Assembly (NCBI GenBank): GCA_963811255.1
Contig: CAWEQI010000001.1
Location: 248,001 to 312,000 of the forward strand
Length of the DNA: 64,000 bases
Direction: 5' to 3'
DNA from: Croceibacterium_B sp963811255
GTDB taxonomy: Bacteria > Pseudomonadota > Alphaproteobacteria > Sphingomonadales > Sphingomonadaceae
The position numbers and the translations under genes were made by a program. How positions within the stretch are numbered: position 1 is the stretch's first letter; every line of letters begins with the position of its first letter. The notes beneath the pieces are model-generated. The model saw only the letters and a program-made list of their open reading frames with translations, did no database searches and was not told where the DNA came from. Below are positions 46,895 to 55,442 of the stretch, piece after piece.

Positions 46895-47557
46895 CTAAAG
46901 CTCGACGAGGATCCTGACGCTCTCCGCAGGAACTCCGAGCCGCTCCGCCAGGCGGGTTTTCCATAGCCGCAAATCCGGCGCTGCCAACTCGTTCTGCGGT
47001 GCAGGTTCGACCAGCTCATGCTCGCTTACGGCGAGCCGCTCGGCAATGCGGGCGAGCATGGCGCGTTTGGGCCGTCGCTTGCCGGATTCCCAATACCACA
47101 CGGATTGCCGGCTGACGCCCAGCTTGGAAGCAAGCCGTTCCATGCTCCAGCCGCGCGCCCGGCGAAGGGCAGCCAGGCGCTCCGGGAACGGCGCCTCGGC
47201 ATCGGGTGCCCGCGGTGCCTCCGGTTGGCCGGGCGGCTGGGCTTTGAGCAGGGCAGCGCTCATTTCCGCCGGGGTCAGCGGCCGGACGAAGCGACAGCCA
47301 TAGAAATTGGTGCTCGACCACACCACGACGGCTTCATGCGCTCCGCTGCGAGGCAACTCGATCGCCAGCTGTTCCCCGCTCTCAAAGCTGTCGGCGCTTT
47401 CGATCAGCAGGCCTTCGGCCGACAAGTCGTGAACGAGCACCTCGCTCGCCTCACGACTGGCACGCCCCCCGAAAGTGCCGAGTCGCAGCCGCTTGCGCGC
47501 CGTGGAGCGCTGGTCTGCCGGAGTTTTTTCGGGTTCGAGAGTTGCACGGAAAATCAT
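46895..47557 (-). CDS. PilZ-XRE fusion protein (c-di-GMP-linked regulator candidate)
   Basis: 220 residues. The N-terminal half is a PilZ domain: Arg-rich start (STARKRLRLGTFGG), DLSAEGLLIESADS near 45 and VVWSSTNFYGCRF. The C-terminal half is an XRE-type helix-turn-helix: FPERLAALRRARGWSMERLA, then LGVSRQSVWYWESGKRRPKRAML. The order PilZ then HTH would let c-di-GMP control DNA binding. The join is a linker at about residues 108-128. Related to the PilZ at 18888 in the ARIAWSN/VVWSSTN motif. The operon context is lacking; it converges with the 45654 gene. Confidence 0.85.
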   Translation of the reverse strand: MIFRATLEPEKTPADQRSTARKRLRLGTFGGRASREASEVLVHDLSAEGLLIESADSFESGEQLAIELPRSGAHEAVVVWSSTNFYGCRFVRPLTPAEMSAALLKAQPPGQPEAPRAPDAEAPFPERLAALRRARGWSMERLASKLGVSRQSVWYWESGKRRPKRAMLARIAERLAVSEHELVEPAPQNELAAPDLRLWKTRLAERLGVPAESVRILVEL

Positions 47558-48163
47558 CGGACCGCCCCTGTCACACGGGAGGCCTCAGAAATGCGCCGAG
47601 ACTGTTAACATCTCGTAACGGATTGGAATTGCGGCCGTTCGGAGCATGTCAAATGTTGTGCTCGGAAATTCCGAACTGGGACGGAATTGGTGGAGGCAGA
47701 GCCTGATCCCTTCCCAATGATTGGGCTGCTTCAAGTACGGTGCAACCCGTAGGAGTTCGTCGCAAAGAGATTTGCATGAAGGTCGTCGCATGCATAGCGA
47801 CTCTGCGGCGCCGGTCGGAGATGAGTGTGGATAGAATTGGTACTGCGGAAGCTCCCGATGAAGGCGGTTCGAGTTCAGCGGTTTGTAAACGACCGTGCGA
47901 ACAGGTGTTAATTAAGCCAATTCGCCGCGCAGTATTGGCCGTCTCGGTTTGGCGTGCGGCTGGTTCGGTGCGGTGCCCATACAGAGCCCTCAATCGGCGG
48001 CCGTTGCGGCCTTGCCGACGGCGGGATGCCAACCGGCAGCCACCAGTCGCGCGGACTCGCTACGGTATTGTGACCAAGCTAGACGTTGTCTGCGTCCGAA
48101 GCTTGCCGTCGGCGGCTGACGACCAACGTGGGCGCAAGGCAGGCGCAGAGGAAGCTGCGCGCG
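47558..48163. other. Gene-poor region, about 600 bases
   Basis: No convincing gene. Open frames (for example 47740-48336 plus, 47649-48032 minus) have no recognised domain and no clear ribosome site. The left edge is the upstream region of the PilZ-XRE gene. No other structure was recognised. Confidence 0.4.
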
Positions 48164-49249
48164 TCAATCTCCGCAAGCGCCCGCCAGCCGGCCCAGCGCC
48201 CAGCGCGCCGCCTCGGCGACCACCGGGTCGGGGTCGCCGGTCAAGGGCTCGACCTGCGATGCCAGCGCCGCATGGCCGCTGTTGCCCGCAGCGATCAGGC
48301 AATTGCGGACGAAACGGTTGCGGCCGATGCGCTTGATCGGCGAGCCGGAGAACTTGGCCCGGAATGCAGCGTCATCGAGCGCCAGCAGCTCGGCGAGATC
48401 CGGCACCTCCAGCTCCTCTCGCGGGACGAAATCGCGATGGCGAGCGGCGGCGCTGGCGAACTTGTTCCATGGGCACACCGCCAGACAATCGTCGCAGCCG
48501 TAGATGCGGTTGCCGATCGCGGCGCGGAACTCCTCGGGGATCGGCCCCTTGTGCTCGATCGTCAGGTAGGAAATGCAGCGCCGCGCGTCGAGCCGGTAGG
48601 GCGCAGGGAAGGCATCGGTCGGGCACGCAGCCTGGCACGCCCGGCAAGATCCGCACAGGTCTGCGTGCGGCGTGTCCTGCTCGAACGGCAGCGTGGTGTA
48701 GATCGCACCCAGGAACAGCCAGCTGCCGTGGTTGCGGCTGACCAGATTGGTGTGCTTGCCCTGCCAGCCGATCCCGGCCGCTTCGCCGAGCGGCTTTTCC
48801 ATTACCGGCGCCGTGTCGACGAACACCTTGAGTGCTGTCCCGGGCGCCTGCTCTACCAGCCAGCGAGCGAGCGCCTTCAAGGCCTTTTTGACCGTGTCGT
48901 GATAGTCGCGCCCTTGGGCATAGACCGATATCCGGCCCTTCTCCGGCGCGGCAGCAAGCTCCAGCGGGTCGACCTCGGGGGCGTAGCTCATGCCGAGCGC
49001 AATCACGCTGCGCGCCTCGGGCCACATCGCCTGCGGACCTTGGCGGACCGCGGCGCGCGCTTCCATCCACTCCATTTCGCCATGAAAGCCGGCGCTTAAC
49101 CACTCCTGCAGCCGCCGCGCGCGCAGCGAATCGTCGGCCGCCGGCGCAAACCCGACAGTCACGAAACCCAGCTCGCGCGCCTTTTCCTTCAGGCGATGTT
49201 TGAGCCCATCGATGTCCACCGCGTTAACCACAATCGCCCTTGTTCGCAT
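48164..49249 (-). CDS. queG: tRNA epoxyqueuosine(34) reductase
   Basis: 361 residues as the longest form. Last step of queuosine biosynthesis; cobalamin- and Fe-S-dependent. Two [4Fe-4S] clusters: CGSCRACQAACP near residue 198 and CDDCLAVCPW near 253. KVFVDTAPVMEKPLG and AAGIGWQGKHTNLV match QueG. The C-terminal HEAT-like part ends VAEAARWALGRL. The start may be later than 49249; GTG codons within VVNAV have an AGGG at a better distance. Confidence 0.92.
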   Translation of the reverse strand: MRTRAIVVNAVDIDGLKHRLKEKARELGFVTVGFAPAADDSLRARRLQEWLSAGFHGEMEWMEARAAVRQGPQAMWPEARSVIALGMSYAPEVDPLELAAAPEKGRISVYAQGRDYHDTVKKALKALARWLVEQAPGTALKVFVDTAPVMEKPLGEAAGIGWQGKHTNLVSRNHGSWLFLGAIYTTLPFEQDTPHADLCGSCRACQAACPTDAFPAPYRLDARRCISYLTIEHKGPIPEEFRAAIGNRIYGCDDCLAVCPWNKFASAAARHRDFVPREELEVPDLAELLALDDAAFRAKFSGSPIKRIGRNRFVRNCLIAAGNSGHAALASQVEPLTGDPDPVVAEAARWALGRLAGACGD

Positions 49250-49276
49250 TGACCCGCGCCGTGTAGCGTCGGCGCA

Positions 49277-50260
49277 ATGAATGTTGCGCTAGGACAGGTG
49301 GAAACGCCCCGCAATCTTGCTCGCTCGCTCGCGATTGAGGCCCGTGGACTGGTCAAGCGGTTCGACGGCACGCTGGCGGTCGCCGGCATCGACCTCGAGG
49401 TGCCCGAAGGAGCCATCTACGGCGTTCTCGGCCCGAACGGCGCCGGCAAGACGACGATGCTGCGCATGCTGCTCGGCATCATCGACCCCGACGAAGGCAC
49501 TCGCCGCGTGCTCGGACACGAGCGGCCGCGCGACGTCGCCGGGCTGATCGGCTACCTGCCCGAGGAGCGCGGCCTTTATCCGTCGATGAAGGCCTACGAG
49601 GCGATCGCCTTCATGGGCTCGCTGCGCGGGCTGCCGCTCAAGCTTGGCCGTGAGCGGGGGCGAGAACTGATGGAGCAGCACGGCCTCGGCTTTGCCGCCG
49701 AGCGGCAAATTCGTCAGCTGTCCAAGGGCATGGCGCAGACCGTGCAGCTGCTCGGCACGCTGGTGCATGAGCCGAAGCTCGTGGTGCTCGACGAGCCGTT
49801 CTCCGGCCTCGACGCGATTAACCAGGGCAAGCTCGAGCGGCTGTTCCGCTCGCTGGCCGAGAAGGGCACCACGGTGCTGTTCTCGACCCACGTCATCGCC
49901 CACGCCGAGCGGTTGTGCGAAAACGTGGCGATCATTGCCGGGGGCAAGGTGCCTTATGCCGGATCGGTCGACGTGGCCCGCGACCGCATTCCCGCGCAAG
50001 TCCGGCTGGAAACCCGCCACGGCGACGGCCCCTGGCGCGCCGCCTTGCCTGCCGAGGCGCGCCACGAAGGCGCCTTCTGGTACTTCCCGCTCCCCGACAG
50101 CGGGGTCGAGCCGCTGCTACGCGCGCTGATCGAAGGTGACGCCGGCATCCTCTCGCTGTCGATCGAGCGCGCCGGGCTGCACGACGCCTTCGTCGCCATC
50201 GCCGGCGAAGCGGCGGCCAAAGCCCTGGAACAGGACAGCCCGGCGGAGGCGCGACGGTGA
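49277..50260 (+). CDS. ABC transporter ATP-binding protein (NatA-like)
   Basis: 327 residues. Walker A GVLGPNGAGKTTMLRML near residue 50, a Q-loop-like GYLPEERGLYPSM, signature LSKGMAQTVQL (a variant of LSGGQ), Walker B LVVLDEPFSGLDAI and the STHVIAHAERL switch. The C-terminal about 100 residues form the extra domain usual in NatA-type proteins. It overlaps the permease gene (ATGA-like, 50257-50260) and forms a two-component exporter whose substrate is unknown, in some families Na+ or drugs. Confidence 0.92.
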   Translation: MNVALGQVETPRNLARSLAIEARGLVKRFDGTLAVAGIDLEVPEGAIYGVLGPNGAGKTTMLRMLLGIIDPDEGTRRVLGHERPRDVAGLIGYLPEERGLYPSMKAYEAIAFMGSLRGLPLKLGRERGRELMEQHGLGFAAERQIRQLSKGMAQTVQLLGTLVHEPKLVVLDEPFSGLDAINQGKLERLFRSLAEKGTTVLFSTHVIAHAERLCENVAIIAGGKVPYAGSVDVARDRIPAQVRLETRHGDGPWRAALPAEARHEGAFWYFPLPDSGVEPLLRALIEGDAGILSLSIERAGLHDAFVAIAGEAAAKALEQDSPAEARR

Positions 50261-51546
50261 ACGAGACGAAGCCGAAGTCCCGCCTGCCGCTGTGGCGAGC
50301 GGTCTGGGTGATCGCCCGACGGGACTTCGTGGCGATCCTGTTCAGCCGGTATTTCATCTTCTTCCTGCTCGGCCCGCTGTTCCCGATGATCATCGGCGTG
50401 TTCGCCGCAGGCGTGGGAGAAAGGGTCCAGAGCGCCACGGCGCAGACCGACATCGCCATCGCAATGGCCCCGCGTGACGTCGACGCCATGCTGCGAGCAC
50501 AAGACGCGCTCGAGCCAACACTAGGACCGATTCTGCCGCACATGGCGGCGCTGAAGCGGCTCACGCCGGGCGAAGAATTCGATGCCAAGGCTGCGCTGTC
50601 CGGCGGGAAGCGAAACATCGCCGCGGTGTTGACCGGCACGCCGGCCCATCCGGTGCTTACCGCCACGGCTGGGCGGGCCGAACAATGGAAAGGCGCTGTC
50701 GCGCTGATCGCAGAGAACGCGCTGGCGAAGACTGAGCCGGTCTATCCTGCGGTCAAGACCGTGAGCGTGAAGACAAGCGGCGCGAGTGAGCTGGTCGGCC
50801 GGGTGCGCACCGCGCAAGCTTCGCTGACGCTGCTGTTCATCGTCACCATCTTTCTCACCGGCATGGTCATGTCGACACTCATCGAGGAGAAGGCGAACAA
50901 GATCATCGAAATCCTCGCTGCAGCGATCCCTCTGGACGCCCTGTTCTTCGGCAAGCTGCTGGCAATGTTCCTGGTGTCGATGGTGGGAATAATCGTATGG
51001 GGGTCGGTGGTCGGAGGAATCATCGAGCTTGCGGGGATGAGCCCTGCAGTGCTCGGCCACTTCAACGTCCAGAATTTGCCGACGCCGGGTGTCGGTTGGC
51101 CGCTGTTCCTGGCCTTCGCGGTGATTTATTTCACCACCAACTATCTCGTGATCGGCTCGGTGTTCCTGACGATCGGTTCGGTCGCGGCCACGGTCCGCGA
51201 GGTGCAGACTCTGTCGATGCCGGCGACAATGGCGCAAATCATCGTGTTCTTCGTCGCCACTTTGGCGCTAGTCGATCCCGGTGGGCCGTTGGAGCTCGTC
51301 GCCGTCGCCTTTCCGCTGAGCTCGCCTTACGCGATGCTTGCCCGCGCCGCCGTCCAGGAGAGTCTTTGGCCGCACCTGCTGGCGATCGGCTGGCAAGCGC
51401 TGTGGGTCGTCTTGTTCATCCGCGGAGGCGCTTCACTGTTCCGCCGGCGGGTGATGAAATCGGGCCCGCAGCCGGTCAAGCGCAAGCGCGGGCTGTGGCG
51501 CCGGACGCCCCGCGAGGTTGCGCAAGCCGCCTCGGCAGAGGTATAG
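50257..51546 (+). CDS. ABC transporter permease (NatB-like)
   Basis: 429 residues with an N-terminal helix (FSRYFIFFLLGPLFPMIIGVFAAG) near residue 40 and a group of about five helices from 190 on, such as LTLLFIVTIFLTGMVMSTLIEEKANKIIEILAA. The long extracytoplasmic loop between them and the VIAR-type N-terminal segment match NatB/YhaP ABC-2 exporters. Translated from an ATG overlapping the ATPase stop. The cytoplasmic C-terminus is basic. Confidence 0.9.
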   Translation: MNETKPKSRLPLWRAVWVIARRDFVAILFSRYFIFFLLGPLFPMIIGVFAAGVGERVQSATAQTDIAIAMAPRDVDAMLRAQDALEPTLGPILPHMAALKRLTPGEEFDAKAALSGGKRNIAAVLTGTPAHPVLTATAGRAEQWKGAVALIAENALAKTEPVYPAVKTVSVKTSGASELVGRVRTAQASLTLLFIVTIFLTGMVMSTLIEEKANKIIEILAAAIPLDALFFGKLLAMFLVSMVGIIVWGSVVGGIIELAGMSPAVLGHFNVQNLPTPGVGWPLFLAFAVIYFTTNYLVIGSVFLTIGSVAATVREVQTLSMPATMAQIIVFFVATLALVDPGGPLELVAVAFPLSSPYAMLARAAVQESLWPHLLAIGWQALWVVLFIRGGASLFRRRVMKSGPQPVKRKRGLWRRTPREVAQAASAEV

Positions 51547-51592
51547 TCGGCGTTCAGGAACGGTTCCGACAATGTCACGTAGAGTCAACACC

Positions 51593-52084
51593 ATGATCGA
51601 CCAACCGCAATCCCGCCGCACGCTGCTCACCTGGCTCGGCGTGGGGGCAGCCGCCTCGGTCCTCACCGCCTGCGGCTCGTCCGCCAGCGCCGCGGCCTTC
51701 AAAGTCAACCTGAGCGACGCCCAATGGCGCCAGCGCCTGACCAAAGCGCAGTACCATATCCTGCGCGAGGCCGGCACCGAACCGGCGTTCAGCTCTCCGC
51801 TGCTCAACGAGCACCGCAAGGGCACTTTCCTGTGCGCCGGGTGCAGCAACGAATTGTTTTCTTCGGCGACCAAGTTCGACAGCGGCACGGGCTGGCCGAG
51901 CTTTTGGCAGCCGCTGCCGCATGCCGTGCAGACTTCGAGCGATTTCAAGCTCGGCTATCCACGCACCGAAGTGCATTGCGCCGATTGCGGCGGACACCTC
52001 GGCCATGTGTTCCATGACGGACCCAAGCCCACCGGCCTGCGCTATTGCATGGACGGTCTCGCGCTGAAGTTCCGCCCCGCCTAG
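51593..52084 (+). CDS. msrB: Peptide-methionine (R)-S-oxide reductase, exported form
   Basis: 163 residues from the ATG at 51593. Repairs oxidised methionine. The N-terminus has an RR motif (QSRRTLLTWLGVG) and VLTACGSS, suggesting a Tat-exported lipoprotein. The catalytic domain has Zn-binding FLCAGC and HCADCGGHLGH pairs, TGWPSFWQP and the active RYCMDGLALKF. Most MsrB proteins are cytoplasmic; a periplasmic or membrane form would guard the envelope. An alternative ATG lies at 51572. Confidence 0.9.
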   Translation: MIDQPQSRRTLLTWLGVGAAASVLTACGSSASAAAFKVNLSDAQWRQRLTKAQYHILREAGTEPAFSSPLLNEHRKGTFLCAGCSNELFSSATKFDSGTGWPSFWQPLPHAVQTSSDFKLGYPRTEVHCADCGGHLGHVFHDGPKPTGLRYCMDGLALKFRPA

Positions 52085-52088
52085 TGGC

Positions 52089-52823
52089 TCATAGGCCCTT
52101 TGTGACTACAATAAGCCCGATCAGCAGCCCATTGTGCAGCATGTGTAGCAGCATATCCGACCATAGGCCGTACGTCACCCGCGCGTAGCCGAAGATCAGA
52201 CCGGCGATCAGCTGCGGCACCACCAGCGGCAGCAGCGCCAGCCACATGCCTTGCGTGTAATTCGTTACATGTGCTGCGGCGAACAGCAGCGCGCCGGCGA
52301 AGTAGAACCAGGCAAAATTCCGGCTGAAGAATGGCATCGGCGGGTGCTTGCGTAGCCACAGCGCGAGCGCGATCGCCACCACAGCGGCGACGAGCAGACT
52401 GCCGAACAGCAGCACCGGATGCGCCTGGGGACCGGAGATCACCGGAATGGCGACGCCGACGACAAGCGCGACGGCGGCGGCCACGTGCCCCGGCCGGCCC
52501 GAGAGCCAGCTGCGGAACACCAGCTCCTCGCCGATCGGCAAAAGGGCGATCACCAGCACGAGAACCAGCGGCGTCAGCTTGAGCTTGTCGAGCTCATTGG
52601 CCGGGACATGGAAGCCGAACGCGACCGCCATCTGGATCAGTCCAAGCACCAAGGCCATCAGCAGCAGGTCGAGCCCGAACAGCTGCAGCGTCCGGCCGAT
52701 CGCCGCCGGGCGGAGTCCGGTTACCCGCTCAGGGAGCACGGGGCGGGCCAGGAAGGCGCCGAAGGCGCGCCATTCACTGGGCGCCCAGCGCGCCACGGGT
52801 GGGCTTGTGGCTTGCCCGGTCAT
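52089..52823 (-). CDS. CPBP family intramembrane metalloprotease-like protein
   Basis: 244 residues from the ATG at 52823, with about seven hydrophobic segments. Motifs of the CPBP family: EELVFRSWLSG (EExxxR, near residue 118), FAAAHVTNY and HMLHNGLL. The family includes putative membrane proteases and chaperones in prenyl-protein processing and bacteriocin immunity; the substrate is unknown. Convergent with msrB, and divergent from yebC. Confidence 0.82.
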   Translation of the reverse strand: MTGQATSPPVARWAPSEWRAFGAFLARPVLPERVTGLRPAAIGRTLQLFGLDLLLMALVLGLIQMAVAFGFHVPANELDKLKLTPLVLVLVIALLPIGEELVFRSWLSGRPGHVAAAVALVVGVAIPVISGPQAHPVLLFGSLLVAAVVAIALALWLRKHPPMPFFSRNFAWFYFAGALLFAAAHVTNYTQGMWLALLPLVVPQLIAGLIFGYARVTYGLWSDMLLHMLHNGLLIGLIVVTKGL

Positions 52824-52876
52824 GCGGCTAGAGGGTCCCCCGATCCAGGATAGCAACGACGATAAAGACGACCCCG

Positions 52877-53620
52877 ATGGCCGGCCATTCCAAGTTCAAG
52901 AACATCATGCATCGCAAGGGCGCGCAGGACAAGAAGCGCTCGGCGATGTTTTCCAAGCTTTCGCGCGAAATCACCGTCGCCGCGAAGTCGGGCATGCCCG
53001 ATCCCGACATGAACCCGCGCCTGCGGCTGGCGGTCAACAACGCCAAGGCCCAGTCGATGCCCAAGGACAACATCCAGCGGGCGATCGACAAGGCCACCGC
53101 CAACGAAGGCGACGAGTACGAGGAGGTCCGGTACGAAGGCTACGGTCCCGGCGGCGTCGCCCTGATCGTCGAAGCGCTGACCGACAACCGCAACCGCACC
53201 GCGACCAACGTGCGCATGGCGTTCTCCAAGAACGGCGGCAATCTCGCGGCGTCGGGCGCGGTCAGCCACGGCTTCGAGCGCAAGGGGATGATCGAGTATC
53301 CGGTCAGCGTGGGCGGCGAGGAGAAGGTCCTGGAAGCGGCGATCGAGGCCGGCGCCGACGACGTCGAGAGCAGCGAGGACGGCCACACCATCTGGACCGA
53401 GATGGAAGCGCTCCACGAAGTCGCCGCGTCGCTTGAGAAGAGCCTCGGCGAGGCGGAAAGCGTCAAGCTCGGCTGGAAGCCGAACCTCAACATCGAGGTG
53501 AGCGAAGGCGACGCCGGGACGCTGTTCAAGCTGATCGACGCGCTTGAGGACGACGACGACGTGCAGACCGTCTGGGGCAATTACGATGTCTCCGACGAAG
53601 TGATGGAAAAGATCGGCTGA
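52877..53620 (+). CDS. yebC: YebC/PmpR family DNA-binding regulator or ribosome-associated factor
   Basis: 247 residues. Opens with MAGHSKFKNIMHRKGAQDKK, the YebC signature; then NNAKAQSMPKDNIQRAI, YEGYGPGGVALIVEALTDN and a C-terminal acidic region. The family was named as a transcription regulator and in some members helps translation of difficult sequences. The stop overlaps the next start. It heads a five-gene operon that includes ruvC, which is the usual neighbourhood. Confidence 0.95.
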   Translation: MAGHSKFKNIMHRKGAQDKKRSAMFSKLSREITVAAKSGMPDPDMNPRLRLAVNNAKAQSMPKDNIQRAIDKATANEGDEYEEVRYEGYGPGGVALIVEALTDNRNRTATNVRMAFSKNGGNLAASGAVSHGFERKGMIEYPVSVGGEEKVLEAAIEAGADDVESSEDGHTIWTEMEALHEVAASLEKSLGEAESVKLGWKPNLNIEVSEGDAGTLFKLIDALEDDDDVQTVWGNYDVSDEVMEKIG

Positions 53621-53970
53621 TGTGGACCGCGGTCGCGAAGGCGCTGCTCGCCGGCGCGATGATCGCGGCCATTTCCGAGATCGGCAAGCGCTACCCGGCC
53701 TCGGCCGCCGTGGTGTCGTCGTTGCCGCTGGTGTCCGTCCTCGGGATGATCTTCCTGTGGTACGCCCGGCCCGATGCCGAGAACATGGCCGTCCATTCCG
53801 CGGCGACCTTCTGGTACGTCCTCCCCTCGCTACCGATGTTCCTGCTGATCCCGTGGCTGCTGCGCTCGGGCGTCGGTTTCTGGATCGCGCTGCCGGTCGG
53901 CTGCGTGCTGACGGTCGTGCTGTACCTGCTGATGATGCACTTCGGCCCGCGCCTCGGCCTGCGCGTGTGA
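53620..53970 (+). CDS. DUF3147 family membrane protein
   Basis: 116 residues with four hydrophobic segments (about 3-22, 30-49, 63-82, 88-108). Matches the small inner-membrane DUF3147 family. Overlaps yebC and ruvC, so cotranscribed. Function unknown. Confidence 0.85.
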   Translation: MWTAVAKALLAGAMIAAISEIGKRYPASAAVVSSLPLVSVLGMIFLWYARPDAENMAVHSAATFWYVLPSLPMFLLIPWLLRSGVGFWIALPVGCVLTVVLYLLMMHFGPRLGLRV

Positions 53971-54443
53971 CGCTGATTTTAGGCCTCGACCCTTCGCTGA
54001 CCTGCACCGGCTGGGGGATCGTGCGCGCCGAGGGGTCGCGACTGGCGCACGTCGTCAACGGTCAGATCGCGACCGATGCCAAAACGCCGATTTCCGAACG
54101 GCTCCATCACCTGCACAATGCCGTGGCCGCGGTCATCGCCGCGCACGCCCCCGATCGGGCGGCGGTCGAGGAAGTGTTCGCCAACAAGAACCCGCAATCG
54201 ACCCTAAAGCTCGCCCAGGCGCGCGGCGCCGTGCTTGCCGCCTGCGGAAGCGCGGGGCTGCCGGTGGCGGAGCACGCCGCGCGGCTCGTCAAAAAGGCGG
54301 TGGTCGGCACCGGCGGCGCGGAAAAGACGCAGGTTCAGGCGATGCTCAAGGTCCTGCTGCCGGGCGCGGTGATCGAAGGCGCCGACGCCGCCGATGCGCT
54401 CGCGGTGGCGATAGCCGATGCGCATCTTGGAGGAGGCCGCTGA
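53967..54443 (+). CDS. ruvC: Crossover junction endodeoxyribonuclease
   Basis: 158 residues from a GTG overlapping the DUF3147 stop. Resolves Holliday junctions. Catalytic acidic residues in ILGLDPSLTCTGWG, AVEEVFANKNPQS and GADAADALAVAIADAH. Full length for the family. No ruvA or ruvB follows here. Confidence 0.95.
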   Translation: MTLILGLDPSLTCTGWGIVRAEGSRLAHVVNGQIATDAKTPISERLHHLHNAVAAVIAAHAPDRAAVEEVFANKNPQSTLKLAQARGAVLAACGSAGLPVAEHAARLVKKAVVGTGGAEKTQVQAMLKVLLPGAVIEGADAADALAVAIADAHLGGGR

Positions 54444-54757
54444 TGTTTCTCGTCGTGTTCCGCAACCGCAAGCGCGCCGATATCGACCAGGCGGCCTACG
54501 CGGCGGATTCGGCCCTGATGGAGCAAATGGCCCGCCGGCAGCCCGGCTTCATTTCCTTCAAAGCCTACGTCGCGGACGACGGCGAGGTGCTCGCCCTGTC
54601 CGAATGGGACAACGAAAACGCTGCGCTGGCGTGGCGCCAGGTGGCCGAGCACAGCGCGGCGCAGTCACGTGGCCGCGCCGAATTCTACGAGGATTACACG
54701 CTGTTCGCGTGCAAGCACCCGCGCATTCACCGCTTCAGCCGCACGGAGGTCCCATGA
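54443..54757 (+). CDS. Antibiotic biosynthesis monooxygenase (ABM) domain protein
   Basis: 104 residues. Single ABM-type ferredoxin-like fold: MFLVVFRNRKRADIDQAAY, GFISFKAYVADDGEVLALSEWD, AEHSAAQSRGRAEFYEDYTLF. Family members are small heme-degrading or quinone-forming enzymes. Start overlaps the ruvC stop. Substrate unknown. Confidence 0.85.
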   Translation: MFLVVFRNRKRADIDQAAYAADSALMEQMARRQPGFISFKAYVADDGEVLALSEWDNENAALAWRQVAEHSAAQSRGRAEFYEDYTLFACKHPRIHRFSRTEVP

Positions 54758-55110
54758 GCGTCGAATTCTACGGCATCCCGAATTGCGACACGGTCAAGAA
54801 GGCGCGCGCCTGGCTTAACGACCACGGCATCGGCTATGCGTTTCACGACTACAAGAAGGAAGGCGCCGATACGGCCAAGCTGCGCGCGTGGGTTGCGGCG
54901 AAGGGCTGGGAGACGGTGCTCAACCGCCGCGGCACGACCTTCCGCAAGCTCGCCGAGACCGACAAGGCCGATCTCGACGCGGCTAAAGCTGTCGCGCTTA
55001 TGCAGGCCCATCCTTCCGCCATCAAACGGCCGGTGGTCGAATATCCCGGCGGCTTGCTCGTGGGCTTCGACGCCGCCGAATGGGAAGCAAAGCTCGGTCA
55101 GGCGCGGTAA
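54754..55110 (+). CDS. ArsC/Spx family protein (YffB-like)
   Basis: 118 residues. Arsenate-reductase-like thioredoxin fold: FYGIPNCDTVKKARAWL near the N-terminus with a single cysteine and no CxxC, then WETVLNRRGTTFRKLAE and IKRPVVEYPGGLLVGF. YffB-like members are probably glutathione-dependent thiol reductases. It overlaps the ABM gene (ATGA) and ends on the opposite-strand YqeY gene by 13 bases. Confidence 0.87.
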   Translation: MSVEFYGIPNCDTVKKARAWLNDHGIGYAFHDYKKEGADTAKLRAWVAAKGWETVLNRRGTTFRKLAETDKADLDAAKAVALMQAHPSAIKRPVVEYPGGLLVGFDAAEWEAKLGQAR

Positions 55111-55442
55111 CGGGTGATCAGACCCGCCTCGCGACGCAGGCGAGCAGCGTCCTCGGAGCGGCCATGTCGCTCGTAGTCCGTGGCCGCTGAAAGCCGCGAC
55201 CGGACTTCCGCGAACAGCAGCGCGTCGAGCTCCGCCGGATCCAGCTCACGACGCGTCACCTTCCCGATAAACCCGAACGACTGCAGCCGCAGGCGTTCCT
55301 CGAGGCCTTCGATCGGCACCGCCTCGGCATTGTCGATCACCGCGATCAGGTTCCTGAACAGGCTCACCTCGGCCGGGTTGCGCTCGCGCATGGCGGTCTT
55401 GAGATCGGCGCGCAGACGCTCCTTGAGCGCGGCGGCACTCAT
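55098..55442 (-). CDS. yqeY: GatB/YqeY-like domain protein
   Basis: 114 residues, shorter than the usual 150-residue YqeY. ALKERLRADLKTAMRERNPAEVSLFRNLIAVIDNAE is typical of the domain; the rest has RRELDPAELDALLFAEV and an acidic end. The family relates to the C-terminal domain of the GatB amidotransferase; the role alone is unknown. Overlaps the ubiG stop (ATGA). Confidence 0.8.
   Translation of the reverse strand: MSAAALKERLRADLKTAMRERNPAEVSLFRNLIAVIDNAEAVPIEGLEERLRLQSFGFIGKVTRRELDPAELDALLFAEVRSRLSAATDYERHGRSEDAARLRREAGLITRYRA

Noticed and set aside
47740..48336. 198-residue plus-strand open frame before queG
   Set aside because: Extends into the queG coding region on the other strand and looks like a high-GC shadow.
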